From Acetobacter lambici (GTDB lineage: Bacteria > Pseudomonadota > Alphaproteobacteria > Acetobacterales > Acetobacteraceae), in NCBI RefSeq assembly GCF_011516885.1, contig NZ_WOTD01000025.1, forward strand, positions 1 through 32,756: a stretch of DNA of 32,756 nucleotides. The letters run 5' to 3'. Below the pieces are notes generated by a model that made no database searches, had not been told where the DNA came from, and worked only from the letters and a program-made list of their open reading frames with translations. The translations under genes and the position numbers were made by a program. The first letter of the stretch is position 1, and each line of letters begins with the position of its first letter. Shown in pieces: positions 9,613-17,753 of the stretch.

Positions 9613-10416
9613 TCAGGCAAAGAGGATGTCTGTATTATCAAACCCGCGCCGCGCTTCCTCACAAAAGGTCCGGCACAGATCATCCGCAGTCGGTGCGGGG
9701 GCCTGCCAGCGCACGACCTCTATGGGAGCGGGAGCAAAACGCGTATCTGGCGCCAGTGGATGCGGGCAGTTGGATACGGCTACGAGCAGGTTCATCTCGG
9801 CCCGTATATCCACATGGTCTCCCGGCTTTACATCCCCTTCCACCCACTTGAAGCTGCCATCCGCCTGCGTGCTGATATGGGAGAAAAATGTAATGCAGGA
9901 CGCAACGTCATGCTGCGCCATGCCATATTTTCCCGCCGTCAGACGCAGGTTATTACGGGTATTGCGCAGACCGGCCGACCCAAAATTGCGCTGGTTGCTC
10001 TGCGGTGTGCTCCCGCCCACCAGCGTATCGCTAAATCCACAGCTATCGCCAATAATGGATGCCAGCACACGCCCCATATCGGAAAACAGAACGCGGCCAG
10101 TGGTCAGGCATGTGGTCCATTGCAGCTTGATGGTATCCCCCGCATTATACCGCTCGCTCAGGTCATCCACATTCCACAGCATGACCGAAACACCATTGTT
10201 CCCAGACGTATTGATCAAGCGCAGGGCCTGACCACGGGGGACAAAGGCGCTCCAGTACCAGCCTCCGGGCACACTCTCGCGGTGCAGAATGCTGGCCTCG
10301 GTCATCTCAATCGGAGCACTTTCCGGGCGCACGGTATTGTCGGACTGGAGCGCCTGATCCCGAAGCTGATTGTAGCGGGCCCGGTACCAATCTGGGGTCT
10401 GTTGATCTATTTGCAT
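9613..10416 (-). CDS. DUF1989 protein, urea carboxylase-associated protein 2 (carboxyguanidine deiminase subunit candidate)
   Basis: The 267-residue paralogue of the next gene shares the core pattern: a CGFSDTLVGG stretch at 126-135 corresponds to CGRHDTLAGA in the partner, and HDVASCITFFSHI corresponds to RDIVNNVNFFMNV. It carries about 40 extra N-terminal residues (QQTPDWYRARYNQLR). A strong ribosome site, CAGGAGA, precedes ATG at 10416. It is the first gene after the NikR-like regulator. Together with its partner it would release ammonia from carboxyguanidine, linking the carboxylase to allophanate hydrolase. The catalytic role of each subunit cannot be told from sequence. Confidence 0.86.
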   Translation of the reverse strand: MQIDQQTPDWYRARYNQLRDQALQSDNTVRPESAPIEMTEASILHRESVPGGWYWSAFVPRGQALRLINTSGNNGVSVMLWNVDDLSERYNAGDTIKLQWTTCLTTGRVLFSDMGRVLASIIGDSCGFSDTLVGGSTPQSNQRNFGSAGLRNTRNNLRLTAGKYGMAQHDVASCITFFSHISTQADGSFKWVEGDVKPGDHVDIRAEMNLLVAVSNCPHPLAPDTRFAPAPIEVVRWQAPAPTADDLCRTFCEEARRGFDNTDILFA

Positions 10417-10455
10417 GAAAATCTCCTGTATTCAGGCAGGGATGCCAACAAGCGT

Positions 10456-10926
10456 TCAGGACGCTTCCATATCGAGTGTCAGTTCCCGCCCTTTTTCATG
10501 GACGGGTGGGATCAGGGATGCGATCAGGTGCAAACGACCAGAAATAACACCGGGTAGGGTAATAAACTGGTCCGCTATATCCTGAAGTTTTTCAACCTTG
10601 CCCTGCACAAGCAGAACTTCCAGCGTTTGCCTGCGAATGAGGTTGACGTGAAGTGAGCTGATAACCTCTGCAAGATTCTCATATTGCAGTTCTGCAAGCT
10701 TCTGTTGCAGATTGGTTGCGGCATTATTGTAAAAAAGAATAATAACGCCAGCCATCAGCTCATCCCCGTTTTCCTGACGGCAGGCCATAAGCTCCTGATG
10801 CAGAATGTTCTGAATAGCCTGAGAACGGCTGGCGTACCCTTTTTTCACCACCATGGCATCCAGCTCATGCAAAATGCTTGGTGATAGAGAAATACTGACC
10901 CGGCTGATCTGTTCCTTGGTGCTCAT
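10456..10926 (-). CDS. NikR-like ribbon-helix-helix regulator with most nickel ligands replaced
   Basis: The 156-residue protein has an N-terminal ribbon-helix-helix DNA-binding domain (RVSISLSPSILHELD at 9-23, then YASRSQAIQNIL) and a C-terminal ACT-like ligand domain (about 58-140), the architecture of the nickel sensor NikR. Aligned by eye to E. coli NikR, the high-affinity nickel ligands His76, His87, His89 and Cys95 correspond to Tyr82, His93, Asn95 and Thr101: only one is kept. It therefore probably senses something else, plausibly an intermediate of the surrounding pathway. The gene lies inside the operon, between the transporter ATPase (13 bp after it ends upstream) and the DUF1989 genes, with a GGGGAGA ribosome site. 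A TAATACG dyad upstream of the operon is a candidate target. Confidence 0.85.
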   Translation of the reverse strand: MSTKEQISRVSISLSPSILHELDAMVVKKGYASRSQAIQNILHQELMACRQENGDELMAGVIILFYNNAATNLQQKLAELQYENLAEVISSLHVNLIRRQTLEVLLVQGKVEKLQDIADQFITLPGVISGRLHLIASLIPPVHEKGRELTLDMEAS

Positions 10927-10939
10927 ACTCGTATCTCCC

Positions 10940-11860
10940 CTACTCGACCTGATCTGTCACAAGGGTGAGGAGCGGCAGATCGATTTTCACGTCTTCCTCA
11001 TCCATGTCGTCTGATGTTCCAAAGGAGCGGATAAGACCCTCAAGATGCGCTTTTGTCGCCAAAAATTCGTCCGATGTCATCTGCTCCGCACGACGGGGGC
11101 GCGATAGAGGCACCTCAATAACCTCCTCCACCCGACCGGGATTGGGCTTGAGCACAAGAATACGGTCTGCCAGATAAATGGCCTCGTCCAGATCATGCGT
11201 GATAAACACAATGGTAATGTCGATCTTGCGCCAGATCTCCATCAGGTAGTTCTGCATTTTTGTGCGGGTCTGAGCATCCAGCGCGCTAAAGGACTCATCC
11301 ATCAACAACACACGGGGGGACGCGGCAAGGGCGCGCGCAATGGCCACACGCTGCTGCATACCGCCCGAAAGCTGGTGTGGAAATGCCGTTGCAAACTGTT
11401 CCAGCCCGATCATCTGGAGCCATTGCATGGCCTGCCGCTGGGCTTCCAGCCGGTCAACGCCCCCCATCTCGATCCCGAACATGACGTTGCGACACACATC
11501 AAGCCAAGGGAACAGCGTGTATTTCTGAAAGACCATTCCCCTGTCCGACCCCGGACCACGCACCGGTTTGCCGTTCATAAGAATCTGCCCGCTTGTGGCG
11601 TCCTCCAGACCGGCAAGAATACGCACCAGAGTGGACTTGCCACAGCCAGATGGCCCAACCACACAGACAAGCTCGCGCCGGTGGACGCCAAACTCTATGG
11701 CGTCAAGGGCGACAGTCCTGTTCTTTTTCTGGGTAAAGACCTTGGTAACACGGTCAATTTCCAGAACATAATCACGCTGTTTTATCTGCGCCATTCGTGC
11801 GGCCACGTCTGGTGGCAGAATACGATAGTCAGGGAGCGCATGCTCTACATGATCAGCCAT
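10940..11860 (-). CDS. ABC transporter ATP-binding protein (nitrate/taurine type) for urea or guanidine uptake
   Basis: The 306-residue ATPase drives import by the preceding permease and binding protein. All nucleotide-binding motifs are present: Walker A GPSGCGKST at 69-77, Q-loop Gln112, signature LSGGMQQR at 164-171, Walker B VLLMDES near 184-190, D-loop SALD and H-loop His222 in FITHDLDEA. A roughly 35-residue N-terminal extension precedes the core, and a C-terminal tail of about 70 residues follows it. ATG at 11860 overlaps the permease stop by one base (TGATG), which shows translational coupling. An AAGGGAG ribosome site lies inside the end of the permease gene. The family groups with SsuB/TauB/NrtD; the substrate is inferred from the operon. 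Confidence 0.92.
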   Translation of the reverse strand: MADHVEHALPDYRILPPDVAARMAQIKQRDYVLEIDRVTKVFTQKKNRTVALDAIEFGVHRRELVCVVGPSGCGKSTLVRILAGLEDATSGQILMNGKPVRGPGSDRGMVFQKYTLFPWLDVCRNVMFGIEMGGVDRLEAQRQAMQWLQMIGLEQFATAFPHQLSGGMQQRVAIARALAASPRVLLMDESFSALDAQTRTKMQNYLMEIWRKIDITIVFITHDLDEAIYLADRILVLKPNPGRVEEVIEVPLSRPRRAEQMTSDEFLATKAHLEGLIRSFGTSDDMDEEDVKIDLPLLTLVTDQVE

Positions 11861-12822
11861 CAGCCATTCTCCCTTTTCCACGTAAACAGTTTGCCCCCAA
11901 TAACCCCAAGGACCATATCCGTTCCCAGACCAACAATGCCGATCAGGGCCATGGCGGCAAAAACATTGTCAAAATGCTGGTAACGGGCCTGCTGCGTAAT
12001 GAACCACGTAATACCCGATGATGTGCCAATCAGTTCTGCCACAATCAGATATGTCCAGGCCCAGCCAAGCAGAATACGCTGGTCCCTGTAGAGGTCTGGC
12101 AGAATACCCGGAATAACCACCCGAAAAAGCAGCCGCAGGCCCTTTGCCCCCAAAGTGCGCGACGCCTCCACAAGTGCAAAGTCGAGTTTGCGTGTTGTAT
12201 TGGCAATAACGAGAATTTGCTGGAACAGTGTTCCTATAACAATAATTGCAATCTTGGGGGCGTCGTAAATACCAAGAATGGCAACGGCAAGCGCACCAAA
12301 GGCCGGAGCTGGCAGATAACGGAAAAAATCAACCGAGGGTTCAACAAGACGCGCAACAGCCGGGATGGAGCCGCACATAATGCCCAGAGGCACCCCCATT
12401 ACGGAAGAAATAACAAACCCCCAGAAGATAATACGAATACTATGCGCAAAAGCCTGCGTAATGGAGTGTTCCGCGCCAACTGGGGCCGAGGACGTAAAAG
12501 CATGCACAAACGCGCTGAGCACCTCCCCCGGTGAAGGAAGATAAACCGGGTTGGTCGGAATACCTTGGGGAGCAGGCTGGTGCTGGTCCTGCATTTCCTT
12601 GACCGCGCGCAAAAAATCCACGCGGTTCATCCGCATACCTGTTTCCAGATATTCCTCACCACCGGGGTCTGTAATCAGAACCTGAGGATGCCAGACAAAT
12701 GGCAGATAACTAACCGCGCTCCACAGGAGCAAAGGCAGGAGCACCGCCAGAATACCGAAGACATTCCGCAACATCCGGTCTGTCCGGCCGTATAGCCTCC
12801 ATGAGGCAAGGAAGCCCTGCAT
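11860..12822 (-). CDS. ABC transporter permease (nitrate/taurine type) for urea or guanidine uptake
   Basis: The 320-residue inner-membrane protein has an N-terminal membrane segment (about 20-45), a periplasmic stretch, then a five- or six-helix permease core with the EAA loop EASRTLGAKGLRLLFRVVIPG that docks on the ATPase. It belongs to the BPD_transp_1 family as in SsuC/TauC. ATG at 12822 is chosen over an upstream in-frame ATG because AGGAG lies just before it; the longer form would overlap the binding-protein gene. It is 22 bp after the binding-protein gene and overlaps the ATPase start by one base. The N-terminal periplasmic insertion before the core is longer than in SsuC-type proteins as I recall them. 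Confidence 0.9.
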   Translation of the reverse strand: MQGFLASWRLYGRTDRMLRNVFGILAVLLPLLLWSAVSYLPFVWHPQVLITDPGGEEYLETGMRMNRVDFLRAVKEMQDQHQPAPQGIPTNPVYLPSPGEVLSAFVHAFTSSAPVGAEHSITQAFAHSIRIIFWGFVISSVMGVPLGIMCGSIPAVARLVEPSVDFFRYLPAPAFGALAVAILGIYDAPKIAIIVIGTLFQQILVIANTTRKLDFALVEASRTLGAKGLRLLFRVVIPGILPDLYRDQRILLGWAWTYLIVAELIGTSSGITWFITQQARYQHFDNVFAAMALIGIVGLGTDMVLGVIGGKLFTWKRENG

Positions 12823-12844
12823 GATGCGCTCCTGCCCTTTGTCG

Positions 12845-13828
12845 TTATTTAACAGATGCGGTAAAAGACGGGTCAATGTAGCTGTCAATATTCTGCGGTG
12901 ATTTATAAACACCCTGCTGAACATTAAAAGCGTCTGAAATTTCAGTTGAACCGTATAGGGAGCCAAGCCCTGCTTTTTTCACAAAAACGGCTTTTCCATC
13001 TTCAAGGCTCAGCAGATGCGTGCCTTTGAGGAAGCGCTTGTAAGCTTCCGGCGTTACACCCGTGCGTGTTGCCATGATCCGCAGAGCATCCGGCTGCGTT
13101 TTGGGATCATTGATGTACGTAACAACATGGTCCCACACACCAACCAGACGCTGCCACTGGTCATGGTTATCGTGCAGGGACTGCGGGTCCACCGCAATGG
13201 TGTCATAAATCAGTCCGGGCACTTCGTGCGACGTAAATACGGGCCGCGAGCCCGGCACGGCATGCAGCGCCTGACCCGAATTCGGCTGCCATGCGGCAAT
13301 GGCGGCTACCTGCCCCGAGGCCAGAACCTGCGGCGTTTCATTCGTTTTTGTATTAACGAGCTTGACATCTTTTTCGCTCATGCCGGATTTTTCCAGCCCT
13401 TTAAGCAAAAGAAGGTGGTCCACCAGCCCCTCTTCCACCGCAACGGATTTGCCCTTCAGGCCCTTCATATCCGTAATACCGGGCTGGGCGACAACCATAT
13501 CATTGCCATCGGAATAATCGGTCACAAGGATCATCTCGCCCTTATGGCCATTGGCACCTGTCACCAATGCATCGCCATTGGTCGCCATGACCGCATCAAG
13601 CTTGTGCGCGGCAAACGCGTCGAGCGAGGCACTGTAGTCGAACCACTGGAAGTCGGCGTCAACATGCGCCTCCTTCAGCCAACCTTTATCAATGGCAACC
13701 TGCCATGCAACCCAACCCGGCCAGTCACTGTAACCAATCTTCAACGACGCAGCAGACGCCGATGAAAGGGAGACCGCGGCACAAACACTGGCGAGCAGGC
13801 CTTTGCGAAAAAGCGATGATAAGCGCAT
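12845..13828 (-). CDS. Periplasmic substrate-binding protein of the urea/guanidine ABC transporter
   Basis: The 327-residue protein starts with a clear Sec signal peptide (MRLSSLFRKG, hydrophobic core, likely cleavage after ASA near residue 26), followed by a type II binding-protein fold of the TauA/SsuA/NMT1 class (SLKIGYSDWPGWVAWQVAIDKGW; then DAVMATNGDALV and VAAIAAWQPNSGQA). Binding proteins of this kind are common in front of urea carboxylase clusters. ATG at 13828 fits the signal peptide; the longer in-frame start would spoil it. It is the first gene of the operon, downstream of a 415-bp upstream region with a perfect 7-bp dyad. Guanidine, urea or a related amide is the likely ligand by context only. 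Confidence 0.88.
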   Translation of the reverse strand: MRLSSLFRKGLLASVCAAVSLSSASAASLKIGYSDWPGWVAWQVAIDKGWLKEAHVDADFQWFDYSASLDAFAAHKLDAVMATNGDALVTGANGHKGEMILVTDYSDGNDMVVAQPGITDMKGLKGKSVAVEEGLVDHLLLLKGLEKSGMSEKDVKLVNTKTNETPQVLASGQVAAIAAWQPNSGQALHAVPGSRPVFTSHEVPGLIYDTIAVDPQSLHDNHDQWQRLVGVWDHVVTYINDPKTQPDALRIMATRTGVTPEAYKRFLKGTHLLSLEDGKAVFVKKAGLGSLYGSTEISDAFNVQQGVYKSPQNIDSYIDPSFTASVK

Positions 13829-13843
13829 GAGGGAGGACTCCAG

Positions 13844-13869
13844 TAATACGAATTGCAAAAACCGTATTA
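13844..13869 (-). promoter_or_regulatory. Inverted repeat TAATACG-N12-CGTATTA, candidate operator of the NikR-like regulator
   Basis: A perfect 7-bp inverted repeat with a 12-bp spacer lies 15-41 bp upstream of the first operon gene. NikR boxes are also long-spaced dyads (GTATGA-N16-TCATAC), so a ribbon-helix-helix protein with NikR architecture is a natural candidate for this site. A second overlapping small dyad, GTAT-N5-ATAC at 13864-13876, lies next to it. Its place near the start codon suggests repression. Binding by the co-encoded protein is inference. Confidence 0.5.
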
Positions 13870-14243
13870 ACGATACTCACCACAAACGCTCATTCGTTGC
13901 AATCAAAAAATGTTCTCATATCAGAACCAATTAAAAGTGCCGCTCACGGCCCATATCCACCGGATTATGCCCCTATCCCCAGCCGCAGTATGGCCCTTTT
14001 GTGCGGTTTTCCTGTGCTGGCCGTACCACCGGCACCTATGCCGCCATGTTCAGGCTTTCCATGCTGTCATGGATAATGTGGGGTGTTTCGATTACATGAT
14101 CACCTGTGTGTCAGGTCCGTGGGGTGGGCAAACACACCATGAACAGCCGTGCAACTTATCCAGAACCGGCTGACGATATGCCCTCATTGCAGCAGATATT
14201 GCATGCTCTGATGCCAATATGTGCAATGGGCATGACACGTTGC
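13870..14243 (-). other. Upstream region of the guanidine/urea operon; no gene seen
   Basis: No family is recognised in any frame here. The region holds small stems: TCCATG/CATGGA at 14058-14073, ACCTG/CAGGT at 14102-14116 and CAGCCG/CGGCTG at 14144-14172. I searched by eye for the guanidine-I, -II and -III riboswitch signatures (GGTCCGAGAG, paired ACGR loops, the ykkC-III pseudoknot) and found none. TTGCA and TTGCAA sequences recur (13852, 13897, 14186, 14198, 14222). The operon promoter is presumably here but no convincing -35/-10 pair stands out. Confidence 0.5.
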
Positions 14244-15128
14244 CTACTGTCGCATTAAATATGCAGAAAACTCCTTACGGAAGACATCTCTGGCTGGATT
14301 ATTGCCCGCATCGCAGGTTGCCATACCCACCTCCCATCTTGCCGCCGGGTGCCGTATAGGATGGATCACAAACTTTTTTTCTGTTTCCGGCAGAATAGAC
14401 AGGCTGGAACGGTGGATCATGGCGCAGGCAAGGCCGGACCGTACGACCTGAATGGCGCTCAGGCTCTCATTAAACCACAAGGTGTAGACTGGCTGCACGG
14501 CATGGGCCTGTAAAATCTGCTCTGTCCGGTCATAAATACCTTGCGAAAACTCTTTTTTAAACCGCACCAAAGGCAGATCGGAACGGGAGATGTCCTCAAG
14601 ACTGGTAATATCCGTTCGCTCATAGGGAACAAGCAGAACAAGGTCCTCATGCGTCAGGGAAAGAAAGCTCAGACTTTCCTCCTGACTCCGACGCATGAAC
14701 CCCACATCTATTTTGCCTGTTTTAAGCGCGGTTTCCTGCTCGCCAGAAGACATGTCCTCCATAATAATATCAAACCGGCTTTCCTTTTGGGCAAATTGCG
14801 GCAAAACGGCAGAAAGCCATTCCATGGCGGAAAACGTGAATCCGACCCGTATGGTCCCGGCCCGCCCACGGGCAAGCTTTTGCCCTCGATCCATAACACG
14901 GCTTGAATGGTCGAGCAGGCTACGAGCATCATCCAGAAAATTCCGCCCAAACGCGCTCAGGCTTGTCTGGTGCGTCGTGCGCAAGAACAGGGCTGCCCCC
15001 AGAACATCCTCCAAACGTCTGATCTTTTTGCTCAGCGAGGGCTGAGAAATGCCCATGTCACGGGCTGCTTCCGAAAAATTCCCGCGTTCCGCCAAAAACA
15101 GAAAGGCGCGCAGATGTTCCATATCCAT
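14244..15128 (-). CDS. LysR-family transcriptional regulator
   Basis: The 294-residue protein has the N-terminal winged helix of LysR regulators (MEHLRAFLFLAERGNFSEAA, ISQPSLSKKIRRLEDVLG, RTTHQTSLSAFG) and a C-terminal periplasmic-binding-protein-like effector domain (about 90-290). It is transcribed away from the TonB-receptor operon that starts 135 bp further on, the standard arrangement for a LysR protein controlling the divergent operon. A T-N11-A box lies between them at 15164-15178. Start is ATG at 15128; a second in-frame ATG two codons later is equally possible. Although it points toward the guanidine/urea operon, 415 bp separates them, so control of that operon is less likely. The effector is unknown. 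Confidence 0.9.
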   Translation of the reverse strand: MDMEHLRAFLFLAERGNFSEAARDMGISQPSLSKKIRRLEDVLGAALFLRTTHQTSLSAFGRNFLDDARSLLDHSSRVMDRGQKLARGRAGTIRVGFTFSAMEWLSAVLPQFAQKESRFDIIMEDMSSGEQETALKTGKIDVGFMRRSQEESLSFLSLTHEDLVLLVPYERTDITSLEDISRSDLPLVRFKKEFSQGIYDRTEQILQAHAVQPVYTLWFNESLSAIQVVRSGLACAMIHRSSLSILPETEKKFVIHPIRHPAARWEVGMATCDAGNNPARDVFRKEFSAYLMRQ

Positions 15129-15163
15129 ATCGACCGCCCTGAATCATCCCTGAAAAATCCATT

Positions 15164-15178
15164 ATTCCATAGTTGAAT
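15164..15178 (+). promoter_or_regulatory. LysR-type T-N11-A box in the divergent promoter region
   Basis: ATTC-N7-GAAT is a perfect dyad of the T-N11-A type bound by LysR proteins. It lies 36-50 bp upstream of the lysR start and about 85 bp before the receptor gene. TTGAAT at 15173-15178 with TATCTA at 15197-15202 (18-bp spacing) could be a weak promoter for the receptor operon whose -35 element overlaps the box, as expected for activation. Confidence 0.5.
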
Positions 15179-15263
15179 AGCAGAGCAAAAAACAAATATC
15201 TATTTTATTTGCGTGTTTTTATTTATCACAAAATCCAATAGTGCATTTAACCGTGAGACCCTT

Positions 15264-17750
15264 ATGATAAACCCACGCACGGACCTTGCTCCCAACAGAC
15301 CTTTGGCACACTCCCTTTTTGCCAAAAGTCGCAAGTCTTTACTGTGCGCAGGCGTCTCTGCTTGTGGCCTGCTGGCCTTGGCGGCATCCGCCCATGCTGC
15401 GGCGCGCGCCCCGGTTCCACACCTGCCCTCCACAGCACAGCATGGCACCTCAAAAACGCCAGCCAAGTCTGCCACACCCACAACAGCCCACCAGAGCACT
15501 ACGCCTGAAAACATTGTTATCAGTGGCCTTGCCAACACCGTACATGGCTACCAGACGGGGGGAGGTCTTATTCACGCACAGGATGGGGTAAAAGCCATCA
15601 GCACCGTCAGCAGGGACTTCATAGACAAACAGGCCCCCATGGCTACCGCGTTCCAGTTGATATCTCTTTTGCCCGGCGCAAACGTGGCCACCTCCGACCC
15701 ATTTGGTTTTTCACCCAACACCGACATTAGCGTACGCGGTCTGGGGGGGGATTCCATTGGTTATGTACTCGAAGGGATGCCCCTGAACGATGTGGCATAT
15801 TCAACCGGGTACCCCAGTCAGTTTGCCGATAGCGAAAATTATCAGGAAATTGCTCTGGCCCAAGGATCATCCGATCTGGATAGCCCTGTGCTGAACGCTG
15901 CGGGAGGGCTGATCCAGCTAAACTTCCGTAACCCAGCAAAAAAAGCGGGAGGTTATGCCAGTGTTTCTTACGGCTCGTACAATACCAACCGTGAGTTCTT
16001 GCGGTTTGACACCGGAGAGATCGCCCACACGGGCCTGCGTGGTTTTATTTCCTACTCACACGGCGCATCAGACAACTGGCGCGGTCCCGGGCGGGATGAA
16101 AAACAGCATGTTGACTTCAAATTCCTCAAAGAATGGGGGCAAGGCAACCATGCCAGCCTGCTTGGTTCCTTTAACAGTACCATTACCAGCTATTACCCAC
16201 AGGCCAGTATGGAAAGCTGGAAAGCAGATGGCATTGGTGGTGCAAACAACCTGCTGGGCCATTATGACGCGACCAATCTCGACAATGCCGCCAATTACTG
16301 GCGCTTATGGCGGCAGCCGGAGCGAACACTCTACGCTGGTGCGCCCGTCCATCTGACCCTGACTGACCACCTGACGCTAGACACCACCCCTTACGCCCAG
16401 TTTGCCTTCGGCAATGCACCGGGTGGCACGGTCATAGCCGAAAGTGGACTTTATCAGGGCACACAGGCCCAGCCCGATACCCTCAACCTGCCCGGCGCGC
16501 AAAATGGAGAGGCCGTTGTAAGGGCAAACTACACACAACGCAGCTACCGTTCGGGCTTTACCGCAGCCCTGCACTATAAAAAGGCATGGAACGATTTTGT
16601 TTTTGGCTACTGGTATGATTACGGGGATGACAACGAGCAGCAACCGTTTACAGCCGTGCAAACCAACGGTTCCTCAGCCGACATATGGGCACAGAATGCG
16701 AACAGCCAGATCCACCTTGCCAACGGGCAAAAGCTTCTGGGCGGCAGTTTTCATACTATATCCCAAAGCAATGCTCTGTTTGCGGGGGACCATATTTCCT
16801 TGCTGCATGACCGACTGGCGATAGATCTTGGCTTTAAAATTGTCATGCTCAGCCGCGTTGGCACCAACAACGTGCCCGGTCCGCAATACCGGGTTGGCTC
16901 CAACAGCATGGAGCCCCTGCCCAGACTGGGCCTGCGCTGGCATATTGATGATCATAACCAGATTTTTTTCAATGCCACCACCAACTTCCGGGCACCAGAC
17001 CAGACGGCACTTTACAATGCTTATGACCCGTCATCAGGTAGTCTTGCCACCGCCGGGGTCCATAACCTGCGTGATGAATATTCCATTTCCGAAGAACTGG
17101 GTTACCGCCTTAACAACCGCTGGCTGACAGGAAGCCTGACGTTGTTCAACTACAATTTTACAAACAGGCAGGTCTCCACCCTTGCCGTGCAGAATGGCTC
17201 CATCATTACCACCACCATGAACGCAGGTGGCCAGACATCACGCGGAGTGGATGTGGAAGTGGGCCTGAAACCGTGGCACCACTTCAGCCCCTATGTTTCT
17301 GGCGAATATCTGCACGCAACGATTGATAACAATATCAGCGCGGAAGGGGACGTTTTGCCCACCAAAGGCCGCACCGCAGTCCGCAGTCCCAGCCTGCAGG
17401 CCGCCATTGGACTGAGTTATGATGACGGGCACCTCTTTGGCATTGCCTCCGTGCATTATACCGGCCACCAGTATGCAACTTTTATGAATGACGAGCGCAT
17501 GTCCGACCACACTACGGGCGACCTTGCCATAGGGTACCGTTTTTCGGACCATTATCATCTGCACCAGCCCACACTGCGCATGAACTTTATAAACATCACC
17601 AATCAGCATTACCTCTCCGGGGTGGCCAGCCCCACACTGAACGCACGAGACACAACCGGCCTCCACGGCGGCACCATATCTGGCAGTGCCCCCAGCTATT
17701 ACATTGGCGGCGGATTTGCCGCTCTGTTTACTGTATCAACGGGTTTTTGA
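15264..17750 (+). CDS. TonB-dependent outer-membrane receptor, first gene of a five-gene uptake operon
   Basis: The 828-residue protein has a signal peptide (cleavage near residue 45, ASAHA), a low-complexity Ala/Thr/Pro linker, a TonB box-like ENIVISG at 82-88, a plug domain (about 100-230, with ISVRGLGGDSIGYVLEGMPLND) and a long beta-barrel rich in aromatic residues ending in Phe, as required for barrel insertion. It would move a ligand too large or scarce for porins into the periplasm with TonB energy. ATG at 15264 is chosen because it starts the signal peptide; an earlier in-frame ATG at 15213 would put an extra polar stretch in front. The stop is 3 bp before the next gene. The ligand is unknown; the operon suggests a vitamin-like compound rather than a siderophore. 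Confidence 0.9.
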   Translation: MINPRTDLAPNRPLAHSLFAKSRKSLLCAGVSACGLLALAASAHAAARAPVPHLPSTAQHGTSKTPAKSATPTTAHQSTTPENIVISGLANTVHGYQTGGGLIHAQDGVKAISTVSRDFIDKQAPMATAFQLISLLPGANVATSDPFGFSPNTDISVRGLGGDSIGYVLEGMPLNDVAYSTGYPSQFADSENYQEIALAQGSSDLDSPVLNAAGGLIQLNFRNPAKKAGGYASVSYGSYNTNREFLRFDTGEIAHTGLRGFISYSHGASDNWRGPGRDEKQHVDFKFLKEWGQGNHASLLGSFNSTITSYYPQASMESWKADGIGGANNLLGHYDATNLDNAANYWRLWRQPERTLYAGAPVHLTLTDHLTLDTTPYAQFAFGNAPGGTVIAESGLYQGTQAQPDTLNLPGAQNGEAVVRANYTQRSYRSGFTAALHYKKAWNDFVFGYWYDYGDDNEQQPFTAVQTNGSSADIWAQNANSQIHLANGQKLLGGSFHTISQSNALFAGDHISLLHDRLAIDLGFKIVMLSRVGTNNVPGPQYRVGSNSMEPLPRLGLRWHIDDHNQIFFNATTNFRAPDQTALYNAYDPSSGSLATAGVHNLRDEYSISEELGYRLNNRWLTGSLTLFNYNFTNRQVSTLAVQNGSIITTTMNAGGQTSRGVDVEVGLKPWHHFSPYVSGEYLHATIDNNISAEGDVLPTKGRTAVRSPSLQAAIGLSYDDGHLFGIASVHYTGHQYATFMNDERMSDHTTGDLAIGYRFSDHYHLHQPTLRMNFINITNQHYLSGVASPTLNARDTTGLHGGTISGSAPSYYIGGGFAALFTVSTGF

Positions 17751-17753
17751 AAC

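Noticed and set aside
13910..14173. Plus-strand frame of 87 codons in the operon upstream region
   Set aside because: No ribosome site and no family pattern; it lies across the presumed promoter region of the minus-strand operon.
13829..14243. Guanidine-I, -II or -III riboswitch before the guanidine/urea operon
   Set aside because: I looked for their conserved sequences on the operon strand. Single ACGG occurrences exist (for example near 14020 and 14150) but do not sit as loops of two matching perfect hairpins.
15129..15263. TPP riboswitch before the receptor operon
   Set aside because: The 135-bp gap lacks CTGAGA and ACCTGATCTGGATAAT-like elements and is too short for the full aptamer plus promoters on both sides.
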